NCBI GenBank assembly: GCA_937928405.1
Contig: CALFWZ010000071.1
Span: 1 to 38,907, forward strand
Source of the DNA: an uncultured Saprospiraceae bacterium
GTDB taxonomy: Bacteria > Bacteroidota > Bacteroidia > Chitinophagales > Saprospiraceae
Direction of reading: 5' to 3'
DNA: 38,907 nucleotides
A model generated the notes under the pieces. That model saw only the letters and a program-made list of their open reading frames with translations, was not told where the DNA came from and ran no database searches. The position numbers and the translations under genes are program-made. Of the stretch, positions 1 to 8,400 are shown piece by piece (positions within the stretch are counted from its first letter, which is position 1; every line of letters starts with the position of its first letter).

Positions 1-64
1 TGCTTTTCTGCTTGGTTCTCCTTTTTATTCTTGATTTAGACTCTTTCAAATGGCTAAAGTCGAG

Positions 65-271
65 CTTAGTACACTGTGTATTAAGTTGCTTTATTTTTTG
101 AGTAGATTATTTTTGGGGAGTACGAGTCTAATATTTTTGAAAATAGCCGTAGCTATTTGATGAAATTTAGACGAAGCCATGCCGGCAGGCAGGCAGGCAG
201 GCAGGCAGGCAGGTAATCGCCAAAAAGAAGCATTCTAAAATTTAAATGAATTTATTACACAGTGTACTTAG
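65..271. mobile_element. MITE-like element with 19-bp imperfect terminal inverted repeats
   Basis: The left arm at 65-83 and the reverse complement of the right arm at 253-271 match at 17 of 19 positions; the core AGTACACTGTGTA (68-80) is perfectly mirrored at 256-268. The 207-bp interval has no coding frame and carries the GGCA tract. This size and structure suit a non-autonomous miniature element. No target-site duplication is visible at the borders, so an operator pair or a chance repeat is possible. Confidence 0.4.
184..213. repeat. Tetranucleotide microsatellite (GGCA)7
   Basis: Seven uninterrupted GGCA units plus a trailing GG, preceded by GCC so that the left edge forms GCCGGC. Similar CCTGCC/GGCAGG words occur at 21028-21043 and around 25081-25098, so this is a local expansion of a dispersed motif. 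It lies about 90 bp upstream of the lipoprotein gene and could change length by slippage. Confidence 0.85.
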
Positions 272-300
272 TATCATTTCATTAATTTAAAATTAGAATA

Positions 301-678
301 ATGAATCGTTTATACTTCTCTTCCCTTCTTGGATTAACAATTTTCACGCTTAATTGTATGATAAGTTGTTCCGAATCAGACACATCCATTAACGCAACCA
401 CTCAGTTTCTACGGGTAATTTATTCAGAAGGTCCTTGTTGCCAAAATCTTGTTGCGATTGAATCCTTTGATTTGCCGGATGGTTGTGGTCAACCCTATTC
501 CATGTTATATGCTACGAATCTGGCAGACTTTAACAATCTAAACTTTTCGGTGGGAGATACGCTGACAATTGAATTTAATTTTGGGAATGATTGCGAAGCT
601 GCCACTGCTGAATATAATTGCGTTGCTTATTGCGACATTCGACATGGCACTCCGATTGAGATTCTTTCTATAGAATAA
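301..678 (+). CDS. Small cysteine-rich lipoprotein, function unknown
   Basis: A 125-residue protein starting at ATG 301. The N-terminus is a hydrophobic signal ending in a lipobox-like MISC (Cys23), so it is probably exported and lipidated. The mature part is short, acidic and carries several cysteines (CC pair near residue 47, then C at the CGQ, NDC, YNC and YCD motifs), suggesting a compact disulphide-stabilised beta domain outside the cytoplasm. I recognise no family. The next gene is convergent with a 29-bp gap. The frame is supported by the signal peptide and by the absence of a competing frame. Confidence 0.65.
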   Translation: MNRLYFSSLLGLTIFTLNCMISCSESDTSINATTQFLRVIYSEGPCCQNLVAIESFDLPDGCGQPYSMLYATNLADFNNLNFSVGDTLTIEFNFGNDCEAATAEYNCVAYCDIRHGTPIEILSIE

Positions 679-707
679 AAACAATTTACTGCTCCCAAAC
701 TACAGGA

Positions 708-1139
708 TTATTCTTTCGATAAAAACGCTACCCGCATCGCTTCCATCAATTGATTCTGTGCCGCCACCATTTTACTTTGCAGAATGTTTTTGCCCAGTGG
801 CATTCCAATTATTTTTAAATGAAAGGACACCTCCGTTTCTTTTGGTCCAATCTCTGTGAGCACATATCGTATCCAAGCGGTCATCAATGGAATTCCAGTT
901 ATCTCGTATTCAAATTCATCCCCCCAAAATTTTAAAGTAGCGTAATATTGGATATTTATTGGAATCCAACTATATGGTTGTTCGATAATCTTATAGGAAG
1001 GATTTTCTGAATCCGAAGCAGGAATCATTTCTACATTCCTGATGAGTGGATGTAATCGGCCATAATGCGGTAGGTCGGTGAGGATTTGACGGATCTCATT
1101 TGAGTTGGCAGGAAGATGGTAGGTTTTATTTAGTTTCAT
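708..1139 (-). CDS. SRPBCC/START-like domain protein
   Basis: A 143-residue cytosolic protein with no signal peptide, starting at ATG 1139. It opens with a short beta strand followed by a segment like PANSNEIRQILTDLPHYG and later a PLGKNILQSK segment leading to a long C-terminal helix. This order (N-terminal strand, two short helices, curved sheet, long C-terminal helix) is typical of the SRPBCC (polyketide cyclase/START/Bet v1) fold, which binds hydrophobic ligands. The ligand cannot be inferred. It follows the DUF4846 gene by 54 bp on the same strand and is likely the last gene of that cluster. Confidence 0.6.
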   Translation of the reverse strand: MKLNKTYHLPANSNEIRQILTDLPHYGRLHPLIRNVEMIPASDSENPSYKIIEQPYSWIPINIQYYATLKFWGDEFEYEITGIPLMTAWIRYVLTEIGPKETEVSFHLKIIGMPLGKNILQSKMVAAQNQLMEAMRVAFLSKE

Positions 1140-1193
1140 TTTTTATATTGTATCACTATTCAACCCAAACAATAATTTTAAATCACGACCACC

Positions 1194-2108
1194 CTACTCG
1201 GCAAACCTTCTCAAATCACTACTTTCAAATCCCCACTCCGGCGTCCGAATAGCTCCTTCCTTTAATTCATACCAAGGACTAAGCTTATCATTTTCAGAAT
1301 TTATTAAAATCTGAATTTCTTGGGCTGGCATATAACTCTGTGCTAGTAAAAAAATATTTTCTCCTGTTGTCTGATTCTTTGCCTTGTCAACAATAATCAC
1401 GGCATGTCCCGGATGGCCGCCTTGGATGAGCACATCGCCAATTTCAGCTGCTTGTATATCGACAGAAATGAGTTCTTTTTCGAGTGAGGCTGTTCCGGCA
1501 TACATAAAAATAATTTCAAGGTATTTCCAAAAATCTTGGTAGGTATTAGTAGGAGTAGTTTTGTTGATCCAGCTCGTTTTGTTTCCATCTACCTTAATCC
1601 GTTTTCCTTTCATCCACTCGGTATAATCGACTCGAAATCCATTGGTGAAATTAAAATGAATCTGGTCGTATTTTTTTTGCTGCCAAAGATATTCTGCTTT
1701 CAATCGCATAACCGCATCAGCGCATTGGTGCAAATCTTTGGTTCCAATGGCTAAATCTACGACGGCTTCGTAGACTTCATTATTGGGCTTGGTCGCCCCA
1801 TTGTGGTAAAGCACTTTTGATCCAGCGGGTTTTAATGGTAGCGTTCTTAAGTATTCTTGAAAACTGTTTTCCGCCACTTTATTTCTTTGAAAATTAGTTG
1901 GCGTGTTGATTCTTTCTTGGATCGTGGAACCTTTTTCTTCGATTAAATTTTGGGTGGTGGCGGCAACGGGTTTGGTAGTCTGTTGTTTAGTGGCAGATTT
2001 TGGTGAATCAGCATGACAAGCGAAAAGGAATAGAGCTGCGTAGAAGATGATTATTTGTTTCAAGGTTGAATGGTTGATAATCAGTATTTTTAAATTATTA
2101 TTTTTCAC
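1194..2108 (-). CDS. DUF4846 family lipoprotein
   Basis: A 304-residue protein from a GTG start at 2108; no ATG lies upstream of the conserved part. A hydrophobic signal ends in LFAC, making Cys31 the likely lipidated residue. After a Thr/Gln-rich linker comes a conserved body with motifs I associate with DUF4846: LPLKPAGSKVL, DLHQCADAVMRLKAEYL, IHFNFTNGFRVDY, IGDVLIQGGHPGHAVII and LLAQSYMPAQEIQIL. The Cys/His/Gln content of the C-terminal half (GGHPGHAVI, AQSYMP) recalls NlpC/P60-like or transglutaminase-type folds, but the activity is unknown. It sits in a minus-strand group with the VOC gene 66 bp upstream and the SRPBCC gene 54 bp downstream. Confidence 0.8.
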   Translation of the reverse strand: MKNNNLKILIINHSTLKQIIIFYAALFLFACHADSPKSATKQQTTKPVAATTQNLIEEKGSTIQERINTPTNFQRNKVAENSFQEYLRTLPLKPAGSKVLYHNGATKPNNEVYEAVVDLAIGTKDLHQCADAVMRLKAEYLWQQKKYDQIHFNFTNGFRVDYTEWMKGKRIKVDGNKTSWINKTTPTNTYQDFWKYLEIIFMYAGTASLEKELISVDIQAAEIGDVLIQGGHPGHAVIIVDKAKNQTTGENIFLLAQSYMPAQEIQILINSENDKLSPWYELKEGAIRTPEWGFESSDLRRFAE

Positions 2109-2174
2109 GTTAGCAGGAAAATTGAATTTAAAATTGAGGTTGAAAATTTTATAATTTAGAAAAGTTCCCGTGTA

Positions 2175-2552
2175 TCACTCAACTCTCCAAGGTGGATTCA
2201 ATCGATTTTCACCACCATAAAAAAGGATCAATTGATTACCATCCAAATCTTTTAATCTAGCTTCTCGCCATAACCATTTTTGATCGGTAGGATCTAGATC
2301 AAATTTAATTCCTTTTGATTTCAGAGCACTTACTTTTTCGTCTAGATTTTCACATTCGAAATAAACATAAATATCTTCTCCTTTGGGCAACGCATCTGTT
2401 TGATGTAACGAAAAAGTGGCGTTACCATCTGGACATCCAAATCTAGCATAATGTGGTAAGGCCTTAACAATCAATTTTAAACCTAGTTGCTCATAAAATG
2501 GAATTGATTTATTCAAATCAATAGAGGGAACAGTTATTTGGTTTAGGTTCAT
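2175..2552 (-). CDS. VOC family protein (glyoxalase/bleomycin-resistance fold)
   Basis: A 125-residue protein starting at ATG 2552. It shows one complete set of vicinal-oxygen-chelate features: an N-terminal VPSIDLNKSIPFYEQLGL segment, a central YVYFECENLDEKVSALKSKG segment, and the C-terminal ARLKDLDGNQLILFY strand with the family's DPDGN-like turn (here DLDGN). Such proteins dimerise and bind a divalent metal; members include glyoxalase I, dioxygenases and antibiotic-binding proteins. The C-terminal Glu ligand position is not conserved in an obvious way, so the substrate stays open. It lies between a tiny membrane protein and the DUF4846 gene on the same strand. Confidence 0.8.
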   Translation of the reverse strand: MNLNQITVPSIDLNKSIPFYEQLGLKLIVKALPHYARFGCPDGNATFSLHQTDALPKGEDIYVYFECENLDEKVSALKSKGIKFDLDPTDQKWLWREARLKDLDGNQLILFYGGENRLNPPWRVE

Positions 2553-2628
2553 AAGGGTATGTTTAGCGGTTGGAGATCAAGCATCTTGTCTTCTAAGGAC
2601 ATACTAGTCTTAGCCTTTGAAGAAAAAT

Positions 2629-2820
2629 CTAGGCTTTCTTACCATCTCGATACACGCCATAAAAAATCAATATCATAAAGGTGATCCAAATCAATAGATA
2701 AATCGGGCCGGAGACTTCCATCCCGAAAAATTGATCTGAGCAAGATACACAGGTCGCTAATTTGTAAATCACATTTACAAGGCATAATATACCTACAAAA
2801 ATATTAAGATTCCTTTTCAT
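2629..2820 (-). CDS. Small two-helix membrane protein, function unknown
   Basis: A 63-residue protein from ATG 2820. Two hydrophobic segments (about residues 5-25 and 38-58) flank a short loop with a CVSC motif, and the tail is basic (RDGKKA), suggesting a hairpin membrane protein with both ends in the cytoplasm. The CxxC-like loop could form a disulphide or bind metal. I recognise no family. It lies on the same strand as its neighbours, with 76 bp to the VOC gene and 92 bp from the T9SS cargo gene. Confidence 0.5.
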   Translation of the reverse strand: MKRNLNIFVGILCLVNVIYKLATCVSCSDQFFGMEVSGPIYLLIWITFMILIFYGVYRDGKKA

Positions 2821-2912
2821 TGTTTAGTCCTATTTTAAGAATTCTATGGTAAAGTAAAAAACTTTTTTTAGAATAGGTTGTAAAATTCCACAAAACTTCT
2901 AAACAGCAGATA

Positions 2913-4460
2913 TTACCTCAACAAAGTCACCGAACCCGCATATTCTTTGATAGCACCATAATCAAATGCAATACGCATCACATAAACAAAGACACCCGGA
3001 TTAAATTCCGACCCATCCCAGCGATCACCTTCAAATAATAATCCACCCCAACGATCAAAAATTTTCATTTCTATTGATACTATTTTTCCACTGGCAGAGA
3101 AGGGTTGGAAATAATCGTTAAGACCATCAAAATTAGGTGAAAAAGCAGTCGGAATAAAAACTTCAAAAGTGCTTAAATTTAACATGACCAAACTATCACA
3201 ACCTAAAGAAGAAACAAAGGTTATTGGATATTCGCCTGGCTCAGTAAATTGATTGTTATTGATTTCGTAGGTATCTCCCAATAAAATAGCAGCTTCCAAT
3301 CTACTGGATTGATTTTCGATGACTTCTAGTTCGAGAGACACGATACTGTCACAGTTATTTTGGTTCGCAAAAATTTCTACATAAAAACCAGGGGAAGATA
3401 AAATTGATGGACCAAACTCATAGGTTTCATCCCCACAAATACTCACTTGAGAGGTACTACTAAAACTAGGGATTCTATATTCGTAATTTTCGGAAATTAG
3501 ACAAGAATTTCCATCCAGAATACGCACTTGGTAAATACCTGGTCCATAAACTGAGCTTAGCTCCGAGGTTATTTCTCCCACCAATGCTACCCCAGACTTA
3601 TACCATTGGTATTCGAAATCTGGATTTTCTTCCACAGCCATGGCAAAATCCGATTTACAAGGATGACTGACTTCTTGAACCACTAATCCAAAAGAATCAA
3701 TTTCTGCTAACAAGAGATTATCGAAAAAATAGTAGGCATCTTCCATCGATGAGTTAAGCGGACAATCTGGTCCAATGGCAATAGCGTAAATATCTTCTTC
3801 TGGGGTAATTTGGAGAGCCGATTTTATCCAGATATTAGTCGATCCACCACCAATAAAAACATCCGATAATTTATCCCAGGCCGGATAAAGACTAGGGCAA
3901 CCTAATTGACCAAAAGGCAAATTGTCACAATCACTGGTTCCAAAAAAAGAAATATTAATGGGAGGAGAATATTGAGGATTAACAAATCCAAGATCAAATT
4001 CAAACAGATAAGTAACATCTTTTAACAATGGACGAAGCAAACAAGCCCCCGCATATTCTTTCCAACGCGGCTCATAATCTCCGGTAGATCTCAATGTCCC
4101 ATCACGGAATCCCATGATTCCTTCCCCGTCAGGAAAAGGCTGAGGTGGAGGAAAATCACTCCATCCTAGCCAGCCGCAAGTATGAATATAATCCGTGGTG
4201 GGGTCGGAAGCTTGAATCCAATCGGTAGCACAATTCAGTTCGCTTCTATCAGCTGGACAACAGTTCATTTCTTCAAAAGAAGGGTTAGGAATCATAGATA
4301 CCGGGGTTGCCTCAAGACAGACACAGTCGGGATCGTTGAGATCGATGAGGTTGTCATTGTCATCATCTATACCGTTATCACAGATTTCAGGTTGTGCTAT
4401 CAGGATTCCACCACCCAAAAACAGGATGCAAAAGATGGTAATAATTCTATTTTCTAACAT
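2913..4460 (-). CDS. T9SS type B (gliding motility-associated C-terminal domain) surface protein
   Basis: A 515-residue secreted protein from ATG 4460. A signal peptide (about 1-22) is followed by a Ca-binding-like EICDNGIDDDNDNLIDLND motif (residues 26-43), common in Saprospirales exported proteins, then a Cys-rich beta-sandwich-like region (about 50-250) and an Ig-like region (about 270-430). The last 82 residues (VFIPTAFSPNFDGLNDYF onward, 434-515) are the CHU_C/type B T9SS sorting domain, which directs export through the type IX system and attachment at the surface. The cargo function is unknown; the N-terminal sandwich may bind carbohydrate. It is the first gene of the minus-strand group and is divergent from the M48 gene across 614 bp. 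Confidence 0.85.
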   Translation of the reverse strand: MLENRIITIFCILFLGGGILIAQPEICDNGIDDDNDNLIDLNDPDCVCLEATPVSMIPNPSFEEMNCCPADRSELNCATDWIQASDPTTDYIHTCGWLGWSDFPPPQPFPDGEGIMGFRDGTLRSTGDYEPRWKEYAGACLLRPLLKDVTYLFEFDLGFVNPQYSPPINISFFGTSDCDNLPFGQLGCPSLYPAWDKLSDVFIGGGSTNIWIKSALQITPEEDIYAIAIGPDCPLNSSMEDAYYFFDNLLLAEIDSFGLVVQEVSHPCKSDFAMAVEENPDFEYQWYKSGVALVGEITSELSSVYGPGIYQVRILDGNSCLISENYEYRIPSFSSTSQVSICGDETYEFGPSILSSPGFYVEIFANQNNCDSIVSLELEVIENQSSRLEAAILLGDTYEINNNQFTEPGEYPITFVSSLGCDSLVMLNLSTFEVFIPTAFSPNFDGLNDYFQPFSASGKIVSIEMKIFDRWGGLLFEGDRWDGSEFNPGVFVYVMRIAFDYGAIKEYAGSVTLLR

Positions 4461-5074
4461 CTTAGTTTTTGTAAAAGTGATTGGAAAGTTCGGTTATAGG
4501 CAAAAACCTTTTTTATTCAAATTATTCATCTAAGATAGAAAAAAATTAGCAGGAAGGAGGAAGAATATTGTAAATTGACTGACAATGAAGCTGTTAAAAA
4601 ATTGCCAACATAAAAAAACCTACCATGTCCGTCGAGCAACGAACAAAAGTAGGCATCACAATATAAAGCTATGAAAAATTAAGGCCTAATGGATTAGGTT
4701 AACCTTATAAACAAAATCTAATTAAAAAGTTTAATTTGGCTTTTATATAAGTTTAGACATTCAAAATTTGAGAATCCTTCGCTGATCCTTCTTTTTGGCA
4801 CTATATTCTTTTGTTTTATTTCGAAAAGATCATAAAGAGATGTTAAGGAAAACAAAATTAACGGAAGCCAATCCAACGATAGGCATTGAAAATCCATGAT
4901 TTGCCAGTAAATTATCTATCTATTTTTAACAATATTCATTCATAAAATTTGGCAAAATTGATCTTTTCCGCTTAAAAATATAAAATCTTATTACTAGGTT
5001 TGGTTGAAACGTTAAATCTGCTTTAAATTTAGTCAATGTTAGATTTTTGTTATTGGATTTCGTAATTTTGTAAT
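4461..5074. other. Long divergent intergenic region
   Basis: This 614-bp AT-rich region separates the divergent T9SS cargo and M48 genes. I see no gene longer than about a dozen codons. A small inverted repeat (CCTAA at 4685 against TTAGG ending 4698) lies near the middle. A TAATTTTG word matching the Bacteroidota -7 consensus sits at 5063-5070, only 4 bases before the GTG start of the next gene, with no good -33 element. Confidence 0.5.
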
Positions 5075-6523
5075 GTGAAAAATATAATATCTGTGCTTAC
5101 CATCTTCTTGGTAACAAGTCCCATACTCCGTTCTCAAATCACTTACCAACCACTGGAAGATGATCCAATAACAAAGGATTTTATCTCTTCTCAGATGCAA
5201 GCCAGAATGGAAAAGGATCTTCAAAAGGTAAGAGGTGAATTTGATAATGAAATCAAAGAGGCTTACGAAAATCGAACTGAAAAATTATTGACTAAGCTCA
5301 ACAATGGTCATTTTATTACCAACCCTACGTTTAAGGCTTATTTCGATGATATGCTTGCTCACATCGTTGCTCGCAATCCACTTTTAAAAAATCAAAAACT
5401 TCGGTTATTAGTCAGTCGCTATTATTGGCCCAATGCCTCTTGTCAAGGAGAAGGGACCATTGTGATCAACTTAGGATTAATCAGTCGGTTAGAAAATGAA
5501 AGTCAATTGTGTTTTGTACTTTGTCATGAATTGGCCCATCAATACCAAAACCATGTAAATCGTTCTATTAGGGATTATGTAAAAAAAGTACATGGCAAAG
5601 CGACGAGCAAAAAATTGAAAAAAATAGCCAAAGGAAACAACACCTATGAAGAAGCCTTGGAACTGCAAAAATCCTTAATCTTGGATATGCGACTGCACAG
5701 TAGAGAACACGAATTGGAGGCGGATTCCTTAGCACTGGTTTTCATGAAACCTACCAAATACGATACCAACGAGGCCATTAAATGTCTTGAAATTCTGAAC
5801 GAAATTGATACCCCAAAAAGAGCTGGCCTGATAGATTTTAAAAAATATTTTGAAACCGAAGAATTTAAAATTAGAGATCGTTGGCTGGTGCCAGCTCCTC
5901 CTACTGGTCTGATTTATAATTCGGAATTTAAAACAGAGGCGGCTAGAGACTCTTTAAAAACACATCCAGATTGTGAAGTAAGAGTAAAGGCGGTCAGTAG
6001 ATTTGCCCACGCACCGGTAAACATGAAATTAGATACCCAATTTCAAACCCTGATTCGCGTTGCAGATTTAGAAATTGTCGAAGGACAATATAGATTCGAA
6101 CATTATGGCAGAGCGCTTTTTAATGCCTTATTAATGTTAGAAGAATCTCCCAATAATGCCTACCTAAACACGATCGTATTAGATTGTTTATATCAACTTT
6201 ACACCTATCAAGAAAATCATGAATTGGGTAAAGTGTTGAGTATTCCCAAACAAACCATGGATGATAATTATTACCAATTCCTCAGTTTCTTTCATAATAT
6301 TCGGCTGCGAGATTTAGGTAAACTAGGATATTATTTTTCCTTAAAAAATGGAGCTGCCTTTTCCAAAGATGATGCCTTTCGAGCCAGTCAGGTTTGGGCA
6401 GCATCTTTGGTCCTAAAACCGGAAGCATTCGACCCCTTCAAACAACAATATTACACCGATTTTCCAGAAGGTAATTACCTGGAAGAACTCAAAGACTTAA
6501 ATAGTATTTTTAAATCAAAATAA
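5075..6523 (+). CDS. Exported M48-family zinc metallopeptidase
   Basis: A 482-residue protein from a GTG start at 5075; an in-frame TAA lies 12 bases upstream and the next Met would remove the signal peptide, so GTG is the reasonable start. Signal peptide about 1-21. The M48 catalytic core has HELAH (151-155) for zinc binding and the downstream EHELEAD segment with the E213-x3-D217 motif supplying the third ligand. The rest (about 270-482) is a helical C-terminal region. M48 proteins of this type (BepA/LoiP-like) act in outer-membrane protein quality control; a periplasmic role is inferred here. The next gene starts 7 bp downstream, so the two probably form one operon. Confidence 0.85.
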   Translation: MKNIISVLTIFLVTSPILRSQITYQPLEDDPITKDFISSQMQARMEKDLQKVRGEFDNEIKEAYENRTEKLLTKLNNGHFITNPTFKAYFDDMLAHIVARNPLLKNQKLRLLVSRYYWPNASCQGEGTIVINLGLISRLENESQLCFVLCHELAHQYQNHVNRSIRDYVKKVHGKATSKKLKKIAKGNNTYEEALELQKSLILDMRLHSREHELEADSLALVFMKPTKYDTNEAIKCLEILNEIDTPKRAGLIDFKKYFETEEFKIRDRWLVPAPPTGLIYNSEFKTEAARDSLKTHPDCEVRVKAVSRFAHAPVNMKLDTQFQTLIRVADLEIVEGQYRFEHYGRALFNALLMLEESPNNAYLNTIVLDCLYQLYTYQENHELGKVLSIPKQTMDDNYYQFLSFFHNIRLRDLGKLGYYFSLKNGAAFSKDDAFRASQVWAASLVLKPEAFDPFKQQYYTDFPEGNYLEELKDLNSIFKSK

Positions 6524-6530
6524 ATAATTC

Positions 6531-8114
6531 ATGAACGTATTTTTAACAAGATTGGTAATCGTTTTTATGCTGCTTACCAGCTTGGTGCAATTAGATGCCC
6601 AAAAGGTCACCTTTGACAATGTAGTCAAGGCTAAATTAACCAGTTCAGGTCCGATTACGGAAAGTGGTCAAGTAAAAGGGTATTTCTTCTTTTATGAAAT
6701 CGACAAAGTAGACCGTAAAAATCGAGCGTATATGCTTGAAATTCTGGATGAGAATATGGTGAAAGTTGGAAAAAAGAAATTGATCAAACCTAAAACTACC
6801 CTGCTTACCGAAGCGGCCTATAATGGAGAAGTCTTTCTATTTTCTTTTGTAGACCCAAAAAAGAAAACCTTAAACCTAGTGACGTATGATAAAACCATGG
6901 CTCGAAAAGGTTCACGAAAATATGAATTAGACAAATGGGGAATGAGTCAATTATATACCGGTAGTGCGGTTAGTTCAGATCCTTCTTTTAATAAAATTAT
7001 TTATCCTGTTGGTAACCGAGGATTTATGCGTTATACCGCCAAGAAAAATAAAAAACTAGGATATGATTTAGAATATTTGTCCAATGATTTGAAAAAAGCC
7101 AATTCTTGGAATCATAGCTCAGACCCTACTTCTAAAGAACTGCAATTTGCCAGCTTCGGAGACATTAGTGAAAAATACTTGGTTTCTTCCATCATGAAAA
7201 AGCCTAAACTTTTAGGCGCTAAAAATCTCAGCTTTCATTTATCAGTCGTTGATTTGACCACAGAAAAGGAATTATTTAACAAGCCAATGGAAAACAGTAA
7301 GTACCTATTCTCTTATATGAATTCTTTTATCAACGAAGACAAAGGCACCTTCTTGGTGTTTGGGGAATATTTTCAACAAGGAGATAATATCATGAAGGAT
7401 AAAAGTACGGGACTATTTTCCATGGAATATGATATCGCTGGAAATGTCACACAGGAAGTTTACTATGACTGGAAAAAAGATATTAGTAAAATGATTAAAG
7501 TGGATAAGAAAGGGAAGATCGGTGACGGTGGACATGTCGCTTTTCACCGAATCGTACAAACCTCAGACGGTCATTTTTATGCCATTGGTGAGATGTACCG
7601 AAAAGCCGTTAGTGGCTTTGGGATTGCTAGTCAAGTACTAGGTGGTGGTGGTCGAGGCGCAGCGGCAGCCGCTAAAATGGTGGTGATGGATATGGTCGCT
7701 TTTGAATTTGATGCGGACCTTGCCCTAAAAGATGTTTCGGTTATTGAGAAAAGAGAATCTGATGTGCTACTACCTGCAGGCATGGGATTTTATCCACCTA
7801 GTATGTTGGCCATGTATATTCGTACGCTGGGATTATTTGACTATAATTATACGCAAACGACCCTGGATAAGAGTAGCTTTTTTGCGACCTACACAGCCAT
7901 TACAGATGCCAAAAAACGGAAGGATCGCGAAGTTTATTTTGGAATTATCTCTCGTACAGAAGGAGACGATGAATATGTTTTAGACCGCGTAGACTTGACA
8001 TCGGATGCTACTACCATTCGCGTCTACCCTGCTAAAACGGGTTATATTCTATTGACAGAATATTTTAAGAAAGAAAAGAAAATCGAAAATCGATTGGAGA
8101 AGATTAATTATTAG
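6531..8114 (+). CDS. Large exported protein of unknown function, partner of the M48 protease
   Basis: A 527-residue protein starting at ATG 6531, 7 bp after the M48 stop. Signal peptide about 1-23 (ends LVQLDAQ). The mature part is a lysine-rich beta-repeat protein with recurrent strand patterns such as GYFFFYEIDKVDRKNRAYML and a short Gly/Ala-rich stretch (GGGGRGAAAAAK) near residue 375. It resembles long uncharacterised Bacteroidota proteins that I tentatively place near DUF6770; that name is from memory and unsure. A propeller-like or sandwich fold is possible. Tight coupling to the peptidase suggests a substrate, partner or co-regulated envelope protein. Confidence 0.65.
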   Translation: MNVFLTRLVIVFMLLTSLVQLDAQKVTFDNVVKAKLTSSGPITESGQVKGYFFFYEIDKVDRKNRAYMLEILDENMVKVGKKKLIKPKTTLLTEAAYNGEVFLFSFVDPKKKTLNLVTYDKTMARKGSRKYELDKWGMSQLYTGSAVSSDPSFNKIIYPVGNRGFMRYTAKKNKKLGYDLEYLSNDLKKANSWNHSSDPTSKELQFASFGDISEKYLVSSIMKKPKLLGAKNLSFHLSVVDLTTEKELFNKPMENSKYLFSYMNSFINEDKGTFLVFGEYFQQGDNIMKDKSTGLFSMEYDIAGNVTQEVYYDWKKDISKMIKVDKKGKIGDGGHVAFHRIVQTSDGHFYAIGEMYRKAVSGFGIASQVLGGGGRGAAAAAKMVVMDMVAFEFDADLALKDVSVIEKRESDVLLPAGMGFYPPSMLAMYIRTLGLFDYNYTQTTLDKSSFFATYTAITDAKKRKDREVYFGIISRTEGDDEYVLDRVDLTSDATTIRVYPAKTGYILLTEYFKKEKKIENRLEKINY

Positions 8115-8136
8115 GAACCTGTACTGGTTAAACCTG

Positions 8137-8190
8137 AAAAGGCAAATAGGAGGCGAGGGTCTTTTGTTTGCCTTTTTTGTTTTTTTGTTT
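8137..8190 (+). terminator. Rho-independent terminator after the M48 operon
   Basis: AAAAGGCAAA (8137-8146) pairs with TTTGCCTTTT (8167-8176), followed by a long T-rich run to about 8197. It begins 23 bases after the stop codon of the preceding gene. Confidence 0.8.
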
Positions 8191-8400
8191 TTTTTCCTTA
8201 GAATTGAAAATTAGCTATATTCTATCACATTAAATAAATAGATTAAAAAGTAGATTAATTACGTAAAGACCACAATCAGTAAGGAATCTTTTATAACAAA
8301 TTAATCATGCTACTGAGACTATTAATTCTTAGTTATTTTATAGGACATATTACCAAGTTATTTTTAGTTTAGAATAAATAACATTACATTACTTAATAAT

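Larger units (their letters stand above)
1..300. other. Intergenic region, no gene seen
   Basis: No convincing reading frame lies in this stretch. It holds an inverted-repeat element at 65-271 and a GGCA microsatellite at 184-213, both listed separately. The sequence between the repeat arms is AT-rich apart from the GGCA tract. Confidence 0.6.
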
